Notes: generated from the letters alone by a model not told the origin. Counted from the stretch's first letter, positions 25,204 to 33,923 are shown. The stretch is DNA of 35,092 nucleotides from Phycisphaerales bacterium (GCA_018645065.1 JABGPF010000017.1:1-35092); one strand, 5' to 3'. Program-made: numbers and translations.

Positions 25204-25635
25204 TTAGCTCCGGCGTGATGGTCTGAGGTCTTCGGGCCATTGATTCCCATCGGCAACGCCCAATTCGAGCCTGTCGATCGAGACTTTCACATACCGACCA
25301 GTCAATCGCTCGTCGCTGCACCAGTTCGGGTCAACCAATGTCAGGATACCGAAATCGATCGTCACCGGCATTATCGACATGACGCGGCCGAATCCGATAT
25401 ACGACCAACCGCTCACGTGCTCCAGACGAACCTTGCTGCTGGGATTATCCCTGATCGCCTGAGGCCACTCGAACCCCTCAAGCGACGGGTAGGTGAACTG
25501 CGCGTTATCGATAACACCAGGCATGCAGCGCTGCTCGGGCGTACTTACGCTGTCGCATACTATCAGCGATTCGTTGTTCAGCAGGATCTCAGCCTTGCGG
25601 GCGAAACCCTCGGTATGTTCCATTCTTACTTCCAT
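25204..25635 (-). CDS. Conserved-looking hypothetical protein between dapL and folK
   Basis: I do not recognise this 143-residue protein. It has no signal peptide, membrane segment or known cofactor motif. The middle (HVSGWSYIGFGRVMSIMPVT, about 74-93) and the next DFGILTLVDPNWCSDERLTGRYVKVSI look like alternating beta strands of a compact globular domain. Its position next to folK suggests a missing folate step such as FolB, but I see none of the FolB motifs. It lies seven bases after dapL and four before folK, so it is translated as part of the operon. ATG at 25635, or the ATG four codons later which has GGAAG upstream. Confidence 0.65.
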   Translation of the reverse strand: MEVRMEHTEGFARKAEILLNNESLIVCDSVSTPEQRCMPGVIDNAQFTYPSLEGFEWPQAIRDNPSSKVRLEHVSGWSYIGFGRVMSIMPVTIDFGILTLVDPNWCSDERLTGRYVKVSIDRLELGVADGNQWPEDLRPSRRS

Positions 25636-25642
25636 GTGGACG

Positions 25643-26821
25643 CTACTTGTTGATGCTGATCATGCGATCGAGCGCCTCTTTGAGGGTTGCGTCGGGGTAG
25701 GTCAGCGAGATGCGGAAGTACCCCTCGCCGGTTTGTCCGTATCCGCGCCCGGGTGTAACCACCACGCCTGTCTTATCGAGCAGATCGGCGGCGTATTTAC
25801 CGCTGTCGCCGTCGTATTCGTCCGGAACGGGAGCCCAGATATAAATCGTTGATTCCGGCTTCTCGATGCTCCAACCGTTAGCGTTGAGCGTGTCGACCAC
25901 CAGATCGCGGCGCCGTTTGTAAACCTCGCAGATCGGCGGGATGATATCCTCAGCCGTATCAAGCGCCTTTGCCGCTGCGAACTGAACCGCACGCAGCGTA
26001 CCGTTATCGATATTGTCCTTAACCGTAGACAGAGCCTTAACCGCCGAAGCGTTGCCCACAACGCACCCTACTCGCCATCCGGTCATGTTAAACGCCTTGG
26101 ACAGCGAGAAGAACTCGACCGCCACTTCGTCGGCGCCGGGAACCTGGAGAATACTGGGCGCTTTGTACCCGTCGTAGGTGTTCTCGCTGTAGGCTGAATC
26201 GTGTGCGATGAGAATATTGTGCAGGCGTCCGAACGCGACGGCCTTTTCGAAAAACTCGATCGTCGCGTTGGCGCAAGTCGGGTTGTTCGGGTAGTTGAGC
26301 CAGAGGATTTTGGCTTTCTCAGCCACTTCGCCCGGTACTTCATCGAAGTCGAATAACCAGTCTTTCTCGGGGCGCAGCGGGATTATGTGGCTTCTGGCGC
26401 CGGCGAAAACGTGCGAAATGTTGTACGTCGGGTAGCCCGGCTCGGGAATGATACCGATATCACCGGGATTCATTATCGCCATGCCCATTTTCGCGATGGC
26501 GTCTTTGGAGCCCATGGTGCACACAACCTGATCATCACCCAACTCAACGTCCCAACGTCGCTTGTAGAAGCTCTGAATCGCCTTGGCGAACTCAGGAGCC
26601 GGTGCGTCGCAACCGTAACGATGGCGATTCGGGTCGCTGGCGTCAAGCGCAGCGCGGCTAAGCTCTTGGATAACCGGATCGGGCGTGGGATAGTCAGGGT
26701 CGCCTATGCCCAGCGTTATAACATCAACGCCTTCGGCGCGAGCGGCGGCGATCTTGCGACGAAGATCGGCGAATAAATATGGGGGAAGCTGTCCGAGTCG
26801 TTCTGAAAGTTTGACGTCCAT
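25643..26821 (-). CDS. dapL: LL-diaminopimelate aminotransferase (DapL2-like)
   Basis: The 392-residue protein is a fold-type I PLP aminotransferase. It opens LPPYLFADLRRKIAAARAEG, then DVITLGIGDPDYPTP, YGCDAPAPEFAKAI, NYPNNPTCA, HDSAYSENTY and the PLP lysine Lys242 in SLSKAFNMTGWRVG, with Arg386-like C-terminal FRISLTYP. This wording is that of DapL2, which makes LL-diaminopimelate directly from tetrahydrodipicolinate for lysine and peptidoglycan. Related aspartate-type enzymes cannot be fully excluded. I start at MDVKLSERL (26821); the frame to 26929 covers the putative promoter. First gene of the long operon. Confidence 0.88.
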   Translation of the reverse strand: MDVKLSERLGQLPPYLFADLRRKIAAARAEGVDVITLGIGDPDYPTPDPVIQELSRAALDASDPNRHRYGCDAPAPEFAKAIQSFYKRRWDVELGDDQVVCTMGSKDAIAKMGMAIMNPGDIGIIPEPGYPTYNISHVFAGARSHIIPLRPEKDWLFDFDEVPGEVAEKAKILWLNYPNNPTCANATIEFFEKAVAFGRLHNILIAHDSAYSENTYDGYKAPSILQVPGADEVAVEFFSLSKAFNMTGWRVGCVVGNASAVKALSTVKDNIDNGTLRAVQFAAAKALDTAEDIIPPICEVYKRRRDLVVDTLNANGWSIEKPESTIYIWAPVPDEYDGDSGKYAADLLDKTGVVVTPGRGYGQTGEGYFRISLTYPDATLKEALDRMISINK

Positions 26822-26877
26822 CGTTTTTGACCTTTCGTAATTCAAATACACCGCACGGTGACTGCTTAAGCTGGAGC

Positions 26878-26905
26878 ATTGTAGCAATTCCTGGCCTCGG
26901 AGCAA
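26878..26905 (-). promoter_or_regulatory. Candidate promoter of the dapL operon
   Basis: TTGCTC (26900-26905) and TACAAT (26878-26883) are 16 bp apart on the minus strand, about 57 bp before the dapL ATG. A small palindrome, CACCG-CA-CGGTG, lies at 26849-26860 between the promoter and the gene. Confidence 0.4.
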
Positions 26906-26937
26906 CCCGATTGCGAACAAAGAGAACAAAACAGACG

Positions 26938-26965
26938 TTGCAGATCGAACCGCCAGCGGTAATAC
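26938..26965 (+). promoter_or_regulatory. Candidate promoter for the small membrane protein gene
   Basis: TTGCAG (26938-26943) and TAATAC (26960-26965) with a 16-bp spacer precede the ATG at 26987. It is divergent from the dapL promoter candidate, with the two -35 boxes about 32 bp apart. Confidence 0.35.
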
Positions 26966-26986
26966 TGAGCGAGAGAAACGAGAAAA

Positions 26987-27253
26987 ATGTTCTTCCCACC
27001 ATCATTATTACGCCTTCGAATCGTTCGCAACGGACAGCGACAGCGCAACTTGTTCGTCCCGTTGATCATCATCTGGCCGATCCTGCTGGCGGGCATGCTG
27101 GTCCCGATGGCGGTCATGGCGATCCTGAACCACAAAGCCGCCTGGCGGACAATCAAAGCGATCTGCCGATTCGCCTCCCTTGCCAGCGACGCGCGACGAA
27201 CGCACATAGAAATAAGCAACACCCGCGATAACATACTGCTATACCTGTGGTAA
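26987..27253 (+). CDS. Small membrane protein upstream of SHOCT-like gene
   Basis: The 88-residue protein has a basic N-terminus and one long hydrophobic segment (about 23-47, LFVPLIIIWPILLAGMLVPM) that could be one or two passes, then a basic tail. I do not recognise it. The gene ends five bases before the SHOCT-like gene, so they are probably co-expressed; small membrane proteins often accompany YvlB/LiaX-like proteins. The ribosome site is weak (GAGA), which lowers confidence in the start. Confidence 0.6.
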   Translation: MFFPPSLLRLRIVRNGQRQRNLFVPLIIIWPILLAGMLVPMAVMAILNHKAAWRTIKAICRFASLASDARRTHIEISNTRDNILLYLW

Positions 27254-27258
27254 CGATC

Positions 27259-27639
27259 ATGAATAACGAACGCAGACGAATCCTGGAAATGCTCGCACGG
27301 GGCGATATAAACGTAAACGAAGCCGATAAGCTGCTGGCCCGAGCAACCGAAACCATGCCAGCGCGAAAACGCCCCCGCTACCTATATGTACTCATCGAGA
27401 AGGCCAACGAGTCTAAGGACAAGGTCAATCTCCGCATCCCGATCAAACTTTTAGCCCACGGGCTGAAACTCACCAAATTGCTGCCGCCAGAGGTCCGCGA
27501 AAAAATAAATCTCGCACTGATGAAAGTTGGGATGAGTTTTCAGATCACCGAAGACAACATAATGGACCTCGTCGACGCACTGACAGACATCTCAGTAGAA
27601 ATCGCCGGTGGAGAAACAGTACAAATCTACTGCCGATAA
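27259..27639 (+). CDS. SHOCT-like/YvlB-type protein
   Basis: The 126-residue product opens with a SHOCT-like helical hairpin (ERRRILEMLARGDINVNEADKLL, about residues 4-27) and then a DKVNLRIPIKLLAHGLKL segment like that in YvlB/LiaX-type proteins, which in Firmicutes act in envelope stress sensing. The C-terminal beta region (SVEIAGGETVQIYC) fits the same family. Whether this one does the same here is inference. ATG at 27259; a GTG four codons earlier (27247) would overlap the previous gene. It converges on doc. Confidence 0.68.
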   Translation: MNNERRRILEMLARGDINVNEADKLLARATETMPARKRPRYLYVLIEKANESKDKVNLRIPIKLLAHGLKLTKLLPPEVREKINLALMKVGMSFQITEDNIMDLVDALTDISVEIAGGETVQIYCR

Positions 27640-27643
27640 CCCA

Positions 27644-28030
27644 TCAACAAGCCCGAGAACGAAAGAACTCAGCAATTGCAGTTTTGTCCGCCTGCCCGGT
27701 AGCGGCTGACAACGTCAGCTTGACCAGCCCCTCTTCATCATTGTCGATCCATATGTCATTAATCGCCAGAAACACAATCGCCGCCGCTGCGGAGGTTCGC
27801 TTGTTACCATCGACAAATGGATGATTTCGAACGATATGGTACAAGTACGCTGCGGCCATATCGAATATATCACAATGCATGTACTGACCATCAAAAGCGG
27901 TCTGAGGCATCGCCGCCGCAGAATCAAGCAAGCCTGCGTCGCGAATCCCCTCTATCCCGCCATATTGCTCAATCAAGCTGCGATGCAACCGCATGAGATG
28001 ATCCAGATCAAGAAACAATGGCGCCAACAT
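27644..28030 (-). CDS. doc: Doc-type toxin of the Fic/Doc family
   Basis: The 128-residue protein matches death-on-curing toxins: the N-terminal HLMRLHRSLIEQYGG, a central GLLDSAAAMPQTAF, and the Fic core HPFVDGNKRTS with His70 and Lys77. In known Doc proteins this site phosphorylates EF-Tu and stops translation; Fic proteins proper AMPylate, and the Doc type differs in the GNK residue that is Lys here. ATG at 28030 has GGAG seven bases upstream and lies three bases after the stop of the antitoxin gene, as usual for a toxin-antitoxin pair. Confidence 0.88.
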   Translation of the reverse strand: MLAPLFLDLDHLMRLHRSLIEQYGGIEGIRDAGLLDSAAAMPQTAFDGQYMHCDIFDMAAAYLYHIVRNHPFVDGNKRTSAAAAIVFLAINDIWIDNDEEGLVKLTLSAATGQADKTAIAEFFRSRAC

Positions 28031-28033
28031 ATA

Positions 28034-28261
28034 CTACTCCGCCAGCTTCTTCATCGCATTACCGAAACGTTTGTGAACCATCGCAACGGCGTCTTCAAAC
28101 TTCTTGTCCTCTTGCGGACCACGAACTGGTGTCAACACCAGGGATCGACCATCTGATATAATCTCAAACGGGGTTTCCGGCGTGGCTTTGAGCAACTCCA
28201 TGATCGGTTTATCGATCACCATGGCGTAGCTGTTTCCGTGCTTAGTCAACCTCTTAATCAT
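28034..28261 (-). CDS. AbrB/MazE-type antitoxin
   Basis: The 75-residue protein begins MIKRLTKHGNSYAMVIDKPI, the swapped-hairpin AbrB fold used for DNA binding by MazE and related antitoxins, then has a SDGRSLVLTPVRG strand and an acidic/basic C-terminal helix likely to mask the Doc toxin. Most Doc toxins pair with Phd-type antitoxins, but AbrB-type partners occur. I start at the ATG 28261 with GGAG upstream; the longer frame to 28300 runs into the operator. It lies directly before doc. Confidence 0.82.
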   Translation of the reverse strand: MIKRLTKHGNSYAMVIDKPIMELLKATPETPFEIISDGRSLVLTPVRGPQEDKKFEDAVAMVHKRFGNAMKKLAE

Positions 28262-28274
28262 GACAGCAATCTCC

Positions 28275-28318
28275 AGACGATACACACATAGTATATACAT
28301 CGTCTATACAGAGGTCAA
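28275..28318 (-). promoter_or_regulatory. Toxin-antitoxin promoter and operator
   Basis: TTGACC (28313-28318) and TATACT (28290-28295) are separated by 17 bp. The 7-bp inverted repeat AGACGAT/ATCGTCT (28275-28281 and 28299-28305, centres 24 bp apart) has one arm in the spacer and one in the early transcript, so it straddles the -10. This fits autorepression by the antitoxin complex. Confidence 0.7.
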
Positions 28319-28361
28319 TCTGAAAAACTGCCCGATAAACCCGCCTGAATCACTTCGGAAC

Positions 28362-31300
28362 CTACGCTTGGGTCGGTTCGAGTGATGTGTCGAGTTTGTT
28401 GTCGGAATCTTCGAACCGCACCGAAATGCGCTTGGAGACTCCGGGCTCCTGCATGGTCACGCCGTAGAGCACGTTGGCCATGCTCATCGTTCGCTTCGCG
28501 TGCGAGATAACGATAAACTGGCTGTGCTCGACGAAGTCGGCCAGCAGGTTTCCGAATCGCTCGGTGTTCGCTTCGTCCAGAGCGGCGTCAACTTCGTCCA
28601 GCAGGCAGAACGGGCTGGGGCGTGCTTTGAAGATACTGAACAGCAGCGAGAGCGCCGTCATCGTTTTCTCTCCACCGCTCAGAAGTGAAAGTTTGCGAAG
28701 TTCTTTTCCAGGCGGGCGTGCGACAATTTCGATCCCCGATTCCAGAACATCTTCCGGATCGGTCAGCATGATATCGGCCCGTCCGCCGCCAAAGAGTTTC
28801 CTGAACAGCACCTGGAAATTCTCGCGGACCAGGTCGAAGGTCTGCAGGAACAGTTCGTGACTCTCGAGGTTTATTCGTTCGATAAGATCGTTCAGCTGCT
28901 TGCGGCTTTCGGCGATATCCTTCAGTTGGGTCGCGAGGAACTCCTGGCGTTTTTCCAGGTCCTCCTGCTCGCCAATCGCGTCGAGATTAACATTCCCAAG
29001 CCGTTGGATCTTCGCCGACAACTCTTCGATCCGGACCCGCACCTGCTCCCAGTCGCGCTCATCATCGTGCTCGTATTCAGCGAACGTTCCGATAAGGTCC
29101 ATACCCAGATCGTCCTGCGAACGAGCTATCAGATTCTCAACCTTCGTGTCGACTTGCCCGAGTTTTACGCGATAGGCGTTGATCTGCTCAGCCGTGTCGT
29201 CGTGCACTTTTCGCTGCTCGGTAAGCGCGTTTCGCGCCGCTTCGTGCTTCTGCTTGAGGCCTTGGCGGGTCTCTTCGAGATCGGTGGCTTCTACGTTGAG
29301 TTCCTGCTGACGTTTGTAGAGTTTGTCTGTTTCGTCGCGTGCGCCCTGGACGCCCTTTTCGGCATCGGCTCGGCGCTGACGGATCAGTTCGATTTCGTTC
29401 ACTCCGTCCAGGCGATCTTTCTTCATTTGTTCGCACTGTCGGTTCAGGCTGGCGGTCGATTCACGCAGCGCGAGTCTCTTCTGCTCGGCTCCTGCGATTG
29501 CGACCCTTACTTCCGTAAGCCTCGAAGCCAGGGCTCCCTGGCGCTGTGCGGCGCCGGCGATTTCAGCTTCAAGCCGTTTCGATTCGGCTTCTGTGGTCAC
29601 GCTGAGTTTCTGGATCGAGGCGAGTTCTTCGCTCGCCTGTTTGGCCTGTGCCTGTGCGGCGGCAAGGTCCTTATCGATACCCTTAATGTCTTCGGCGATT
29701 ACGGGTTGTTCGCGCCGCGCCTGGTCAACCTGCTCGTCAAGCTGGGCGAGGTTGGCCTCAAGGCGTACGCGTTTAGTGTTGGCTTCGTTTATTTCAGCTC
29801 GCAAGGACTGCCTGCGCAGATCGAGTTGTTTGATCTCGTCGTGTGCGTCGCGGCATTGCGATTCGAGTCCCTCGATAACGGTGTCGAGTTGCGCCTGGGA
29901 CGCCTGCAGCGCCGCCAGCTCACTTTTCCGCGCGATCACGCCGGTGGAGCGATTGGCCGCACCGATTCTTATCCGTCCGTCAGGTTCGATCACTTCACCG
30001 TTAAGCGTGACGAATCGCAGATCGCGATTTTCGGCCGATACCGCAGCAGCATCGGTAAAATTCGCGACGACCATCGTCCTGCCCAACACCGATCGCACAA
30101 CCGGCTCGATCTCCGGATCGCATTTCACCCAGTCGATCACCCGCGCGATCACCAGCGGTGAACCGGCCGGATCGAAGTCGCATGACATCGGAACCGCGCG
30201 ATCCATCGCCATGATCTCCACCGCTCCGCCCGTCCCGATAATTTCTTTAATCCGCCCGCCCTGTGCTCGCAGCGCCTCGAAGTTATCGGCAAGCAGCCAT
30301 TGATCGGCTCCGGCCAGTGCGGCTTCGACGATCGGCGCGTTCTTGACGTCCGCTTCGATACGATCGCCCAGCATTCCGCCAACGGCTGAAATATCTCCGC
30401 TTGCGACAGCTTTAAGTACGCGTTTCACACCGGCCGACACGCCTTCCATGCGTTCCTGCATTTCGGTGATAACAGCGATTCGCGATACCGTTGCGCTTCG
30501 TTTTTCACGGTTTTCGGCGAGCTGAACTCTCAGGGTTTGCTCTTCTGCGGTGAGTTTTTGGCTGTTCTGATCGGCTTGGTCCAGTCGCTCCTGGCCTGCA
30601 GTTACGCTTGTTCGGGCCTCGGTAACTTTTTTCTGCAGTTCGCCCTGTTCTACGACGAGGCTTTCGAGTGTTTCGGCCAGTTCCTTTGCGCGTTGCGTCA
30701 GACGTTCTTTGCGTGCGGTCAGGTTTTCGCTTCGAATATTCGAAGCCTGGATAGCATTATTGAATTGCGAGGTTCTTCGCATCAGATCGAGCACGGAGGC
30801 TTTTTCGTCTGCCAGTGCGGTCTGCAGCTTCGCCATCGTCATTTCGCCCGCCGAGTGCTCTTTTCGCACGGTCTGGTGCTGTGCTTCGTGTCGTGTGATG
30901 TCTTCTTCTGTGGTTTGCAGATCGGCTTGGCCTTCTGCGAGTGCTTTCTGACAGGCTTCGATTTTGGCTTCGAGCCCTTCGTTTCTCGCCGATATCGCTA
31001 CAATTTGCTGGCCTAGTTCTATAACTTTCTGGGCGAGCATTTCGGCTCGTTCCTGGCAGGCGGTGATCCGGGCGTCCATCGAGGCGATCTGGCCTTGAAG
31101 TTCTCGTGCTGCCCGTTCGAGTTCAACAGACTCTATTTCCGTCGCGCTTCCTGCCGCTTCAAGCTGATTGATTCTGGTCTGCACCGACGAGGCTCTATCG
31201 TTTCCGGCATCGATTTTAGCCTGCATCTCTTTGCGATCGTTTGAGAGCCCATGATACTGGGCCATCAGGTGCAACGCCTTCAGCTCGCTGAGTTCCTGCG

Positions 31301-31973
31301 AGTATGTCTGGTAGTTGCGGGCTTTTCCGGCTTGGTATTTGATGGAACGGAGGCGTTTTTCAACTTCGTTGAGCACATCGTTTACGCGCAGAAGGTTCTG
31401 CTCTGCACGATCGAGTTTTCGCATAGCCTCTTTTTTCCGGGCCTTGTACTTGCTGATACCCGCCGCTTCGTCGAAGATCGATCGTCGCTCGTCCTGATTG
31501 GCCTGCAGGAAAGCTTCGACTCGCCCCTGCTCGATAACGCTGTATGCGTCTTTCCCCAGACCGGTGTCCATGAACATTTCACGGATGTCTTTTAATCTGC
31601 ACGGGGCCTTGTTGATAAGATATTCGCTCTGACCGCTGCGATAGAGTCGTCGCGTCACCGCCACAACGTCTGTTGATTCACCATCGCTGAACCCCGGTTG
31701 CAGCACACCATCTGAGTTGTCGAAAACCAACGTGACTTCCGCCGACCCCGCCGCACGCCTGGCTGAGGATCCGTTGAAGATAACGTCAAGCATTTCGGTT
31801 CCGCGGAGCGATTTTGCCGACTGTTCACCCAGCACCCACTTCATCGCGTCGACGACGTTGCTCTTCCCGCATCCGTTCGGCCCGACAATACAGCTTATAC
31901 CGTCGTCGAACTCCAGTTCCGTGCGGTCTACAAAGCTCTTGAACCCGCACATGATCAGCTTTTTCAGTTTCAT
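28362..31973 (-). CDS. smc: Chromosome segregation protein SMC
   Basis: The 1203-residue protein is a full SMC: N-terminal Walker A (VGPNGCGKSN, Lys37), a coiled coil, a hinge near the middle (about 510-650, GMLGDRIEADVKNAPIVEAA onward), a second coiled coil rich in Glu/Gln/Ala, and a C-terminal ABC signature LSGGEKTMTALSLLFS with Walker B FCLLDEVDAALDEAN. It compacts and resolves chromosomes with ScpA and ScpB, which are not in this window. I start at MKLKKLIMCGFKSF (31973); the frame extending to 32045 adds residues foreign to the family and no good ribosome site is clear. It follows the FlgI-like gene by 108 bp. Confidence 0.95.
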   Translation of the reverse strand: MKLKKLIMCGFKSFVDRTELEFDDGISCIVGPNGCGKSNVVDAMKWVLGEQSAKSLRGTEMLDVIFNGSSARRAAGSAEVTLVFDNSDGVLQPGFSDGESTDVVAVTRRLYRSGQSEYLINKAPCRLKDIREMFMDTGLGKDAYSVIEQGRVEAFLQANQDERRSIFDEAAGISKYKARKKEAMRKLDRAEQNLLRVNDVLNEVEKRLRSIKYQAGKARNYQTYSQELSELKALHLMAQYHGLSNDRKEMQAKIDAGNDRASSVQTRINQLEAAGSATEIESVELERAARELQGQIASMDARITACQERAEMLAQKVIELGQQIVAISARNEGLEAKIEACQKALAEGQADLQTTEEDITRHEAQHQTVRKEHSAGEMTMAKLQTALADEKASVLDLMRRTSQFNNAIQASNIRSENLTARKERLTQRAKELAETLESLVVEQGELQKKVTEARTSVTAGQERLDQADQNSQKLTAEEQTLRVQLAENREKRSATVSRIAVITEMQERMEGVSAGVKRVLKAVASGDISAVGGMLGDRIEADVKNAPIVEAALAGADQWLLADNFEALRAQGGRIKEIIGTGGAVEIMAMDRAVPMSCDFDPAGSPLVIARVIDWVKCDPEIEPVVRSVLGRTMVVANFTDAAAVSAENRDLRFVTLNGEVIEPDGRIRIGAANRSTGVIARKSELAALQASQAQLDTVIEGLESQCRDAHDEIKQLDLRRQSLRAEINEANTKRVRLEANLAQLDEQVDQARREQPVIAEDIKGIDKDLAAAQAQAKQASEELASIQKLSVTTEAESKRLEAEIAGAAQRQGALASRLTEVRVAIAGAEQKRLALRESTASLNRQCEQMKKDRLDGVNEIELIRQRRADAEKGVQGARDETDKLYKRQQELNVEATDLEETRQGLKQKHEAARNALTEQRKVHDDTAEQINAYRVKLGQVDTKVENLIARSQDDLGMDLIGTFAEYEHDDERDWEQVRVRIEELSAKIQRLGNVNLDAIGEQEDLEKRQEFLATQLKDIAESRKQLNDLIERINLESHELFLQTFDLVRENFQVLFRKLFGGGRADIMLTDPEDVLESGIEIVARPPGKELRKLSLLSGGEKTMTALSLLFSIFKARPSPFCLLDEVDAALDEANTERFGNLLADFVEHSQFIVISHAKRTMSMANVLYGVTMQEPGVSKRISVRFEDSDNKLDTSLEPTQA

Positions 31974-32053
31974 CGCCAGGTATTCTCCATAAACTCCGGC
32001 GTATTGCGACTTGAACCGAGAGTGCGGCGGATCATTAGTTTTCACTACCCGAT

Positions 32054-32068
32054 CACCGGTATCCGGTG
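32054..32068. promoter_or_regulatory. Palindrome between FlgI-like gene and smc
   Basis: CACCGG-TAT-CCGGTG forms a 6-bp inverted repeat in the 108-bp gap, 14 bp after the stop of the upstream gene (transcription direction minus). No T-run follows, so I cannot tell an operator from a weak terminator. Confidence 0.4.
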
Positions 32069-32081
32069 TCGGTTATCGATA

Positions 32082-33923
32082 TTATTTTCCGGTAACGTTA
32101 GGTCTTCCGGTTTCCATGGCGTCTCTCAGGAATTCCTGTAGATCCGCAGGTTTCTGCAAGACGAACTTCGCGGGCTTGCCCCCACCGTCCGAGACGATGG
32201 CGCCCTGCTTACACAAACGATACAGCACCGCGACGACCTGACCGTAACTGAGCCCAAGGCCCTTCACATTGGCCATTTTATACACGATTTGACCATCGCT
32301 GTCACGCTTTGGTTTGCGATCAGCACCCCGATCAGGGACCATTAAAGTGGCTTCGCCCAACACCGCCTGGTGCCCCATAGCCCGCACAAGCGACTTTGCG
32401 CTCGGGGCAATTTTAAACGCTGGACTTATCCGCCCCGTCTGCCCGATCTTGCGGAAAATGGTGACGTATTTCTCTTTCTTTGAAGCATTTAAGGTAAGTA
32501 GATCCTGTAGGCAAGTGAAGTAGATAGGACGTATCAACGACATTCCCTTGCCCATGAGCACTATCCGAGAGTCTTCGGACTGAGTGGCGTATATCAAGCC
32601 TCGCCCGTCAGATTCCACCAGATCGAGGTGAAAATCTCCGACAGGAATCGTCATCACCGAGCTGCTTCGCCCTATTTTCTTAAGCGACTCGTACGCCATA
32701 ATTCGGAGTATATCATTCGAATCGTCAAGCGTTTTACGCAAAACTGCAATCGCTCGGATGTACTGCCTATGACGCCCGAGTTCCTTTATCGCTTCTCCCC
32801 TTAACGGGTTTCCCGGACTCGATGCGGTGCGAAGGATAATTTCCGGCGCCGCCACAAGATCTCCGAGCCTCATGCCCGCTCGCGCCGAATAGTACGATAC
32901 GAACGGGTCGGCCTGGGTGTAGTATTTTCCCAAAATGGGAATCGCGCGGCGCCCCATAGCCTCCCAAACCAACGACAGCTCGTTGTGATTGGCTTCAGGA
33001 AGCGTCATTGCGTGGGCGATCTGGCGAGCTTTTCTTTCCCACTGCCCACCGGCGCTCTGAAGAGGCATGTGCATTACAAGGTCCAGAAAGTGCTCATAGT
33101 CCTTTCTCCACTCGGGCGGAATGTCTATCGAGACTACGTCAGACCCCTTTGCATTAGCAACGCGAGGCTTGCCTGGTCTTTGAAATCGTTCGTTGATACT
33201 GCGTTGGATAACCGCGGCGCGGCTGAAGTCCGGTTCCAGCATTTGCAGCAGCACCGGTCGCGAGTTACTGGCCTGCCCTCCCCCGATTACTCGCCCGTCG
33301 CGAAGTTTGACCAGTTCAGCAACTTTTGTCTCGTCAATGAACGGATTAACGAAAACCGGGCCTGCGGCAGTGGCCAGTATTTTCGAACCTCTGTTCGGCG
33401 CGGTGATAGTACTCGTCGCCAATCGCAGTTCGGCGCCGTACAACACGCCTCCTTCGAGGCTTTTGACCTGCGATCCAATAGCACGAATCTGCACGTCAAA
33501 CGCCTTGCCCTTTGGCGCACATGCCGGAATCGAACCGCTGATTTCCACTATAGCGGTGTCCATATCCCGCAAGATTCTCTCGGGCGGAAGGTTACCGAGC
33601 CCGGCCTTTTTCGAACCGATATCGCGTCTTCGCAGGTACTGGATAAGATAGTTTCGCAGTTGGGGCGGTATCTGTGACGACCCGTTTTTACCTAGCGCCC
33701 CAACGATACCGTATCCGCGCACCGGAAGCGTGCGATTGCCCGCAAGACGCGCGTACTGCATAACAGTGCCCGCATGATGCGTCGGAATAACAATCGTCCG
33801 TTCACCAACGTTCGCACCAGGGTTCACCTTTTTTTTCGAGCATCCTGCGCTAAACAGGCACACCGCAACAGCCAAAACCGTCACAAGACTATTTTTCATC
33901 TTTTTCTCGGGCATGATCCTCAT
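32082..33923 (-). CDS. FlgI-like lipoprotein with HEAT-like region
   Basis: The 613-residue protein has a lipobox (FSAGC, Cys28). Residues about 62-260 resemble FlgI, the flagellar P-ring subunit: GYGIVGALG near the start, then a DTAIVEISGSIPACAPKGKAFDVQIRAIGS-like stretch and the LEGGVLYGAEL motif. Around 310-425 it has short helical repeats of HEAT type (KARQIAHAM, AMGRRAIPILGK, AIAVLRKTLDD). The C-terminus (GLGLSYGQVVAVLYRLC) is unrecognised. No other flagellar gene is nearby, so it may be a secreted or outer-membrane relative rather than a P-ring. Starts at 33923, 33914 or 33899 are possible; I keep the first, with low certainty. Confidence 0.7.
   Translation of the reverse strand: MRIMPEKKMKNSLVTVLAVAVCLFSAGCSKKKVNPGANVGERTIVIPTHHAGTVMQYARLAGNRTLPVRGYGIVGALGKNGSSQIPPQLRNYLIQYLRRRDIGSKKAGLGNLPPERILRDMDTAIVEISGSIPACAPKGKAFDVQIRAIGSQVKSLEGGVLYGAELRLATSTITAPNRGSKILATAAGPVFVNPFIDETKVAELVKLRDGRVIGGGQASNSRPVLLQMLEPDFSRAAVIQRSINERFQRPGKPRVANAKGSDVVSIDIPPEWRKDYEHFLDLVMHMPLQSAGGQWERKARQIAHAMTLPEANHNELSLVWEAMGRRAIPILGKYYTQADPFVSYYSARAGMRLGDLVAAPEIILRTASSPGNPLRGEAIKELGRHRQYIRAIAVLRKTLDDSNDILRIMAYESLKKIGRSSSVMTIPVGDFHLDLVESDGRGLIYATQSEDSRIVLMGKGMSLIRPIYFTCLQDLLTLNASKKEKYVTIFRKIGQTGRISPAFKIAPSAKSLVRAMGHQAVLGEATLMVPDRGADRKPKRDSDGQIVYKMANVKGLGLSYGQVVAVLYRLCKQGAIVSDGGGKPAKFVLQKPADLQEFLRDAMETGRPNVTGK

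Noticed and set aside
28857-30161. 434-codon plus-strand frame antisense to smc
   Set aside because: It mirrors the codon pattern of the SMC coiled coil and has no domain; SMC itself is unambiguous.
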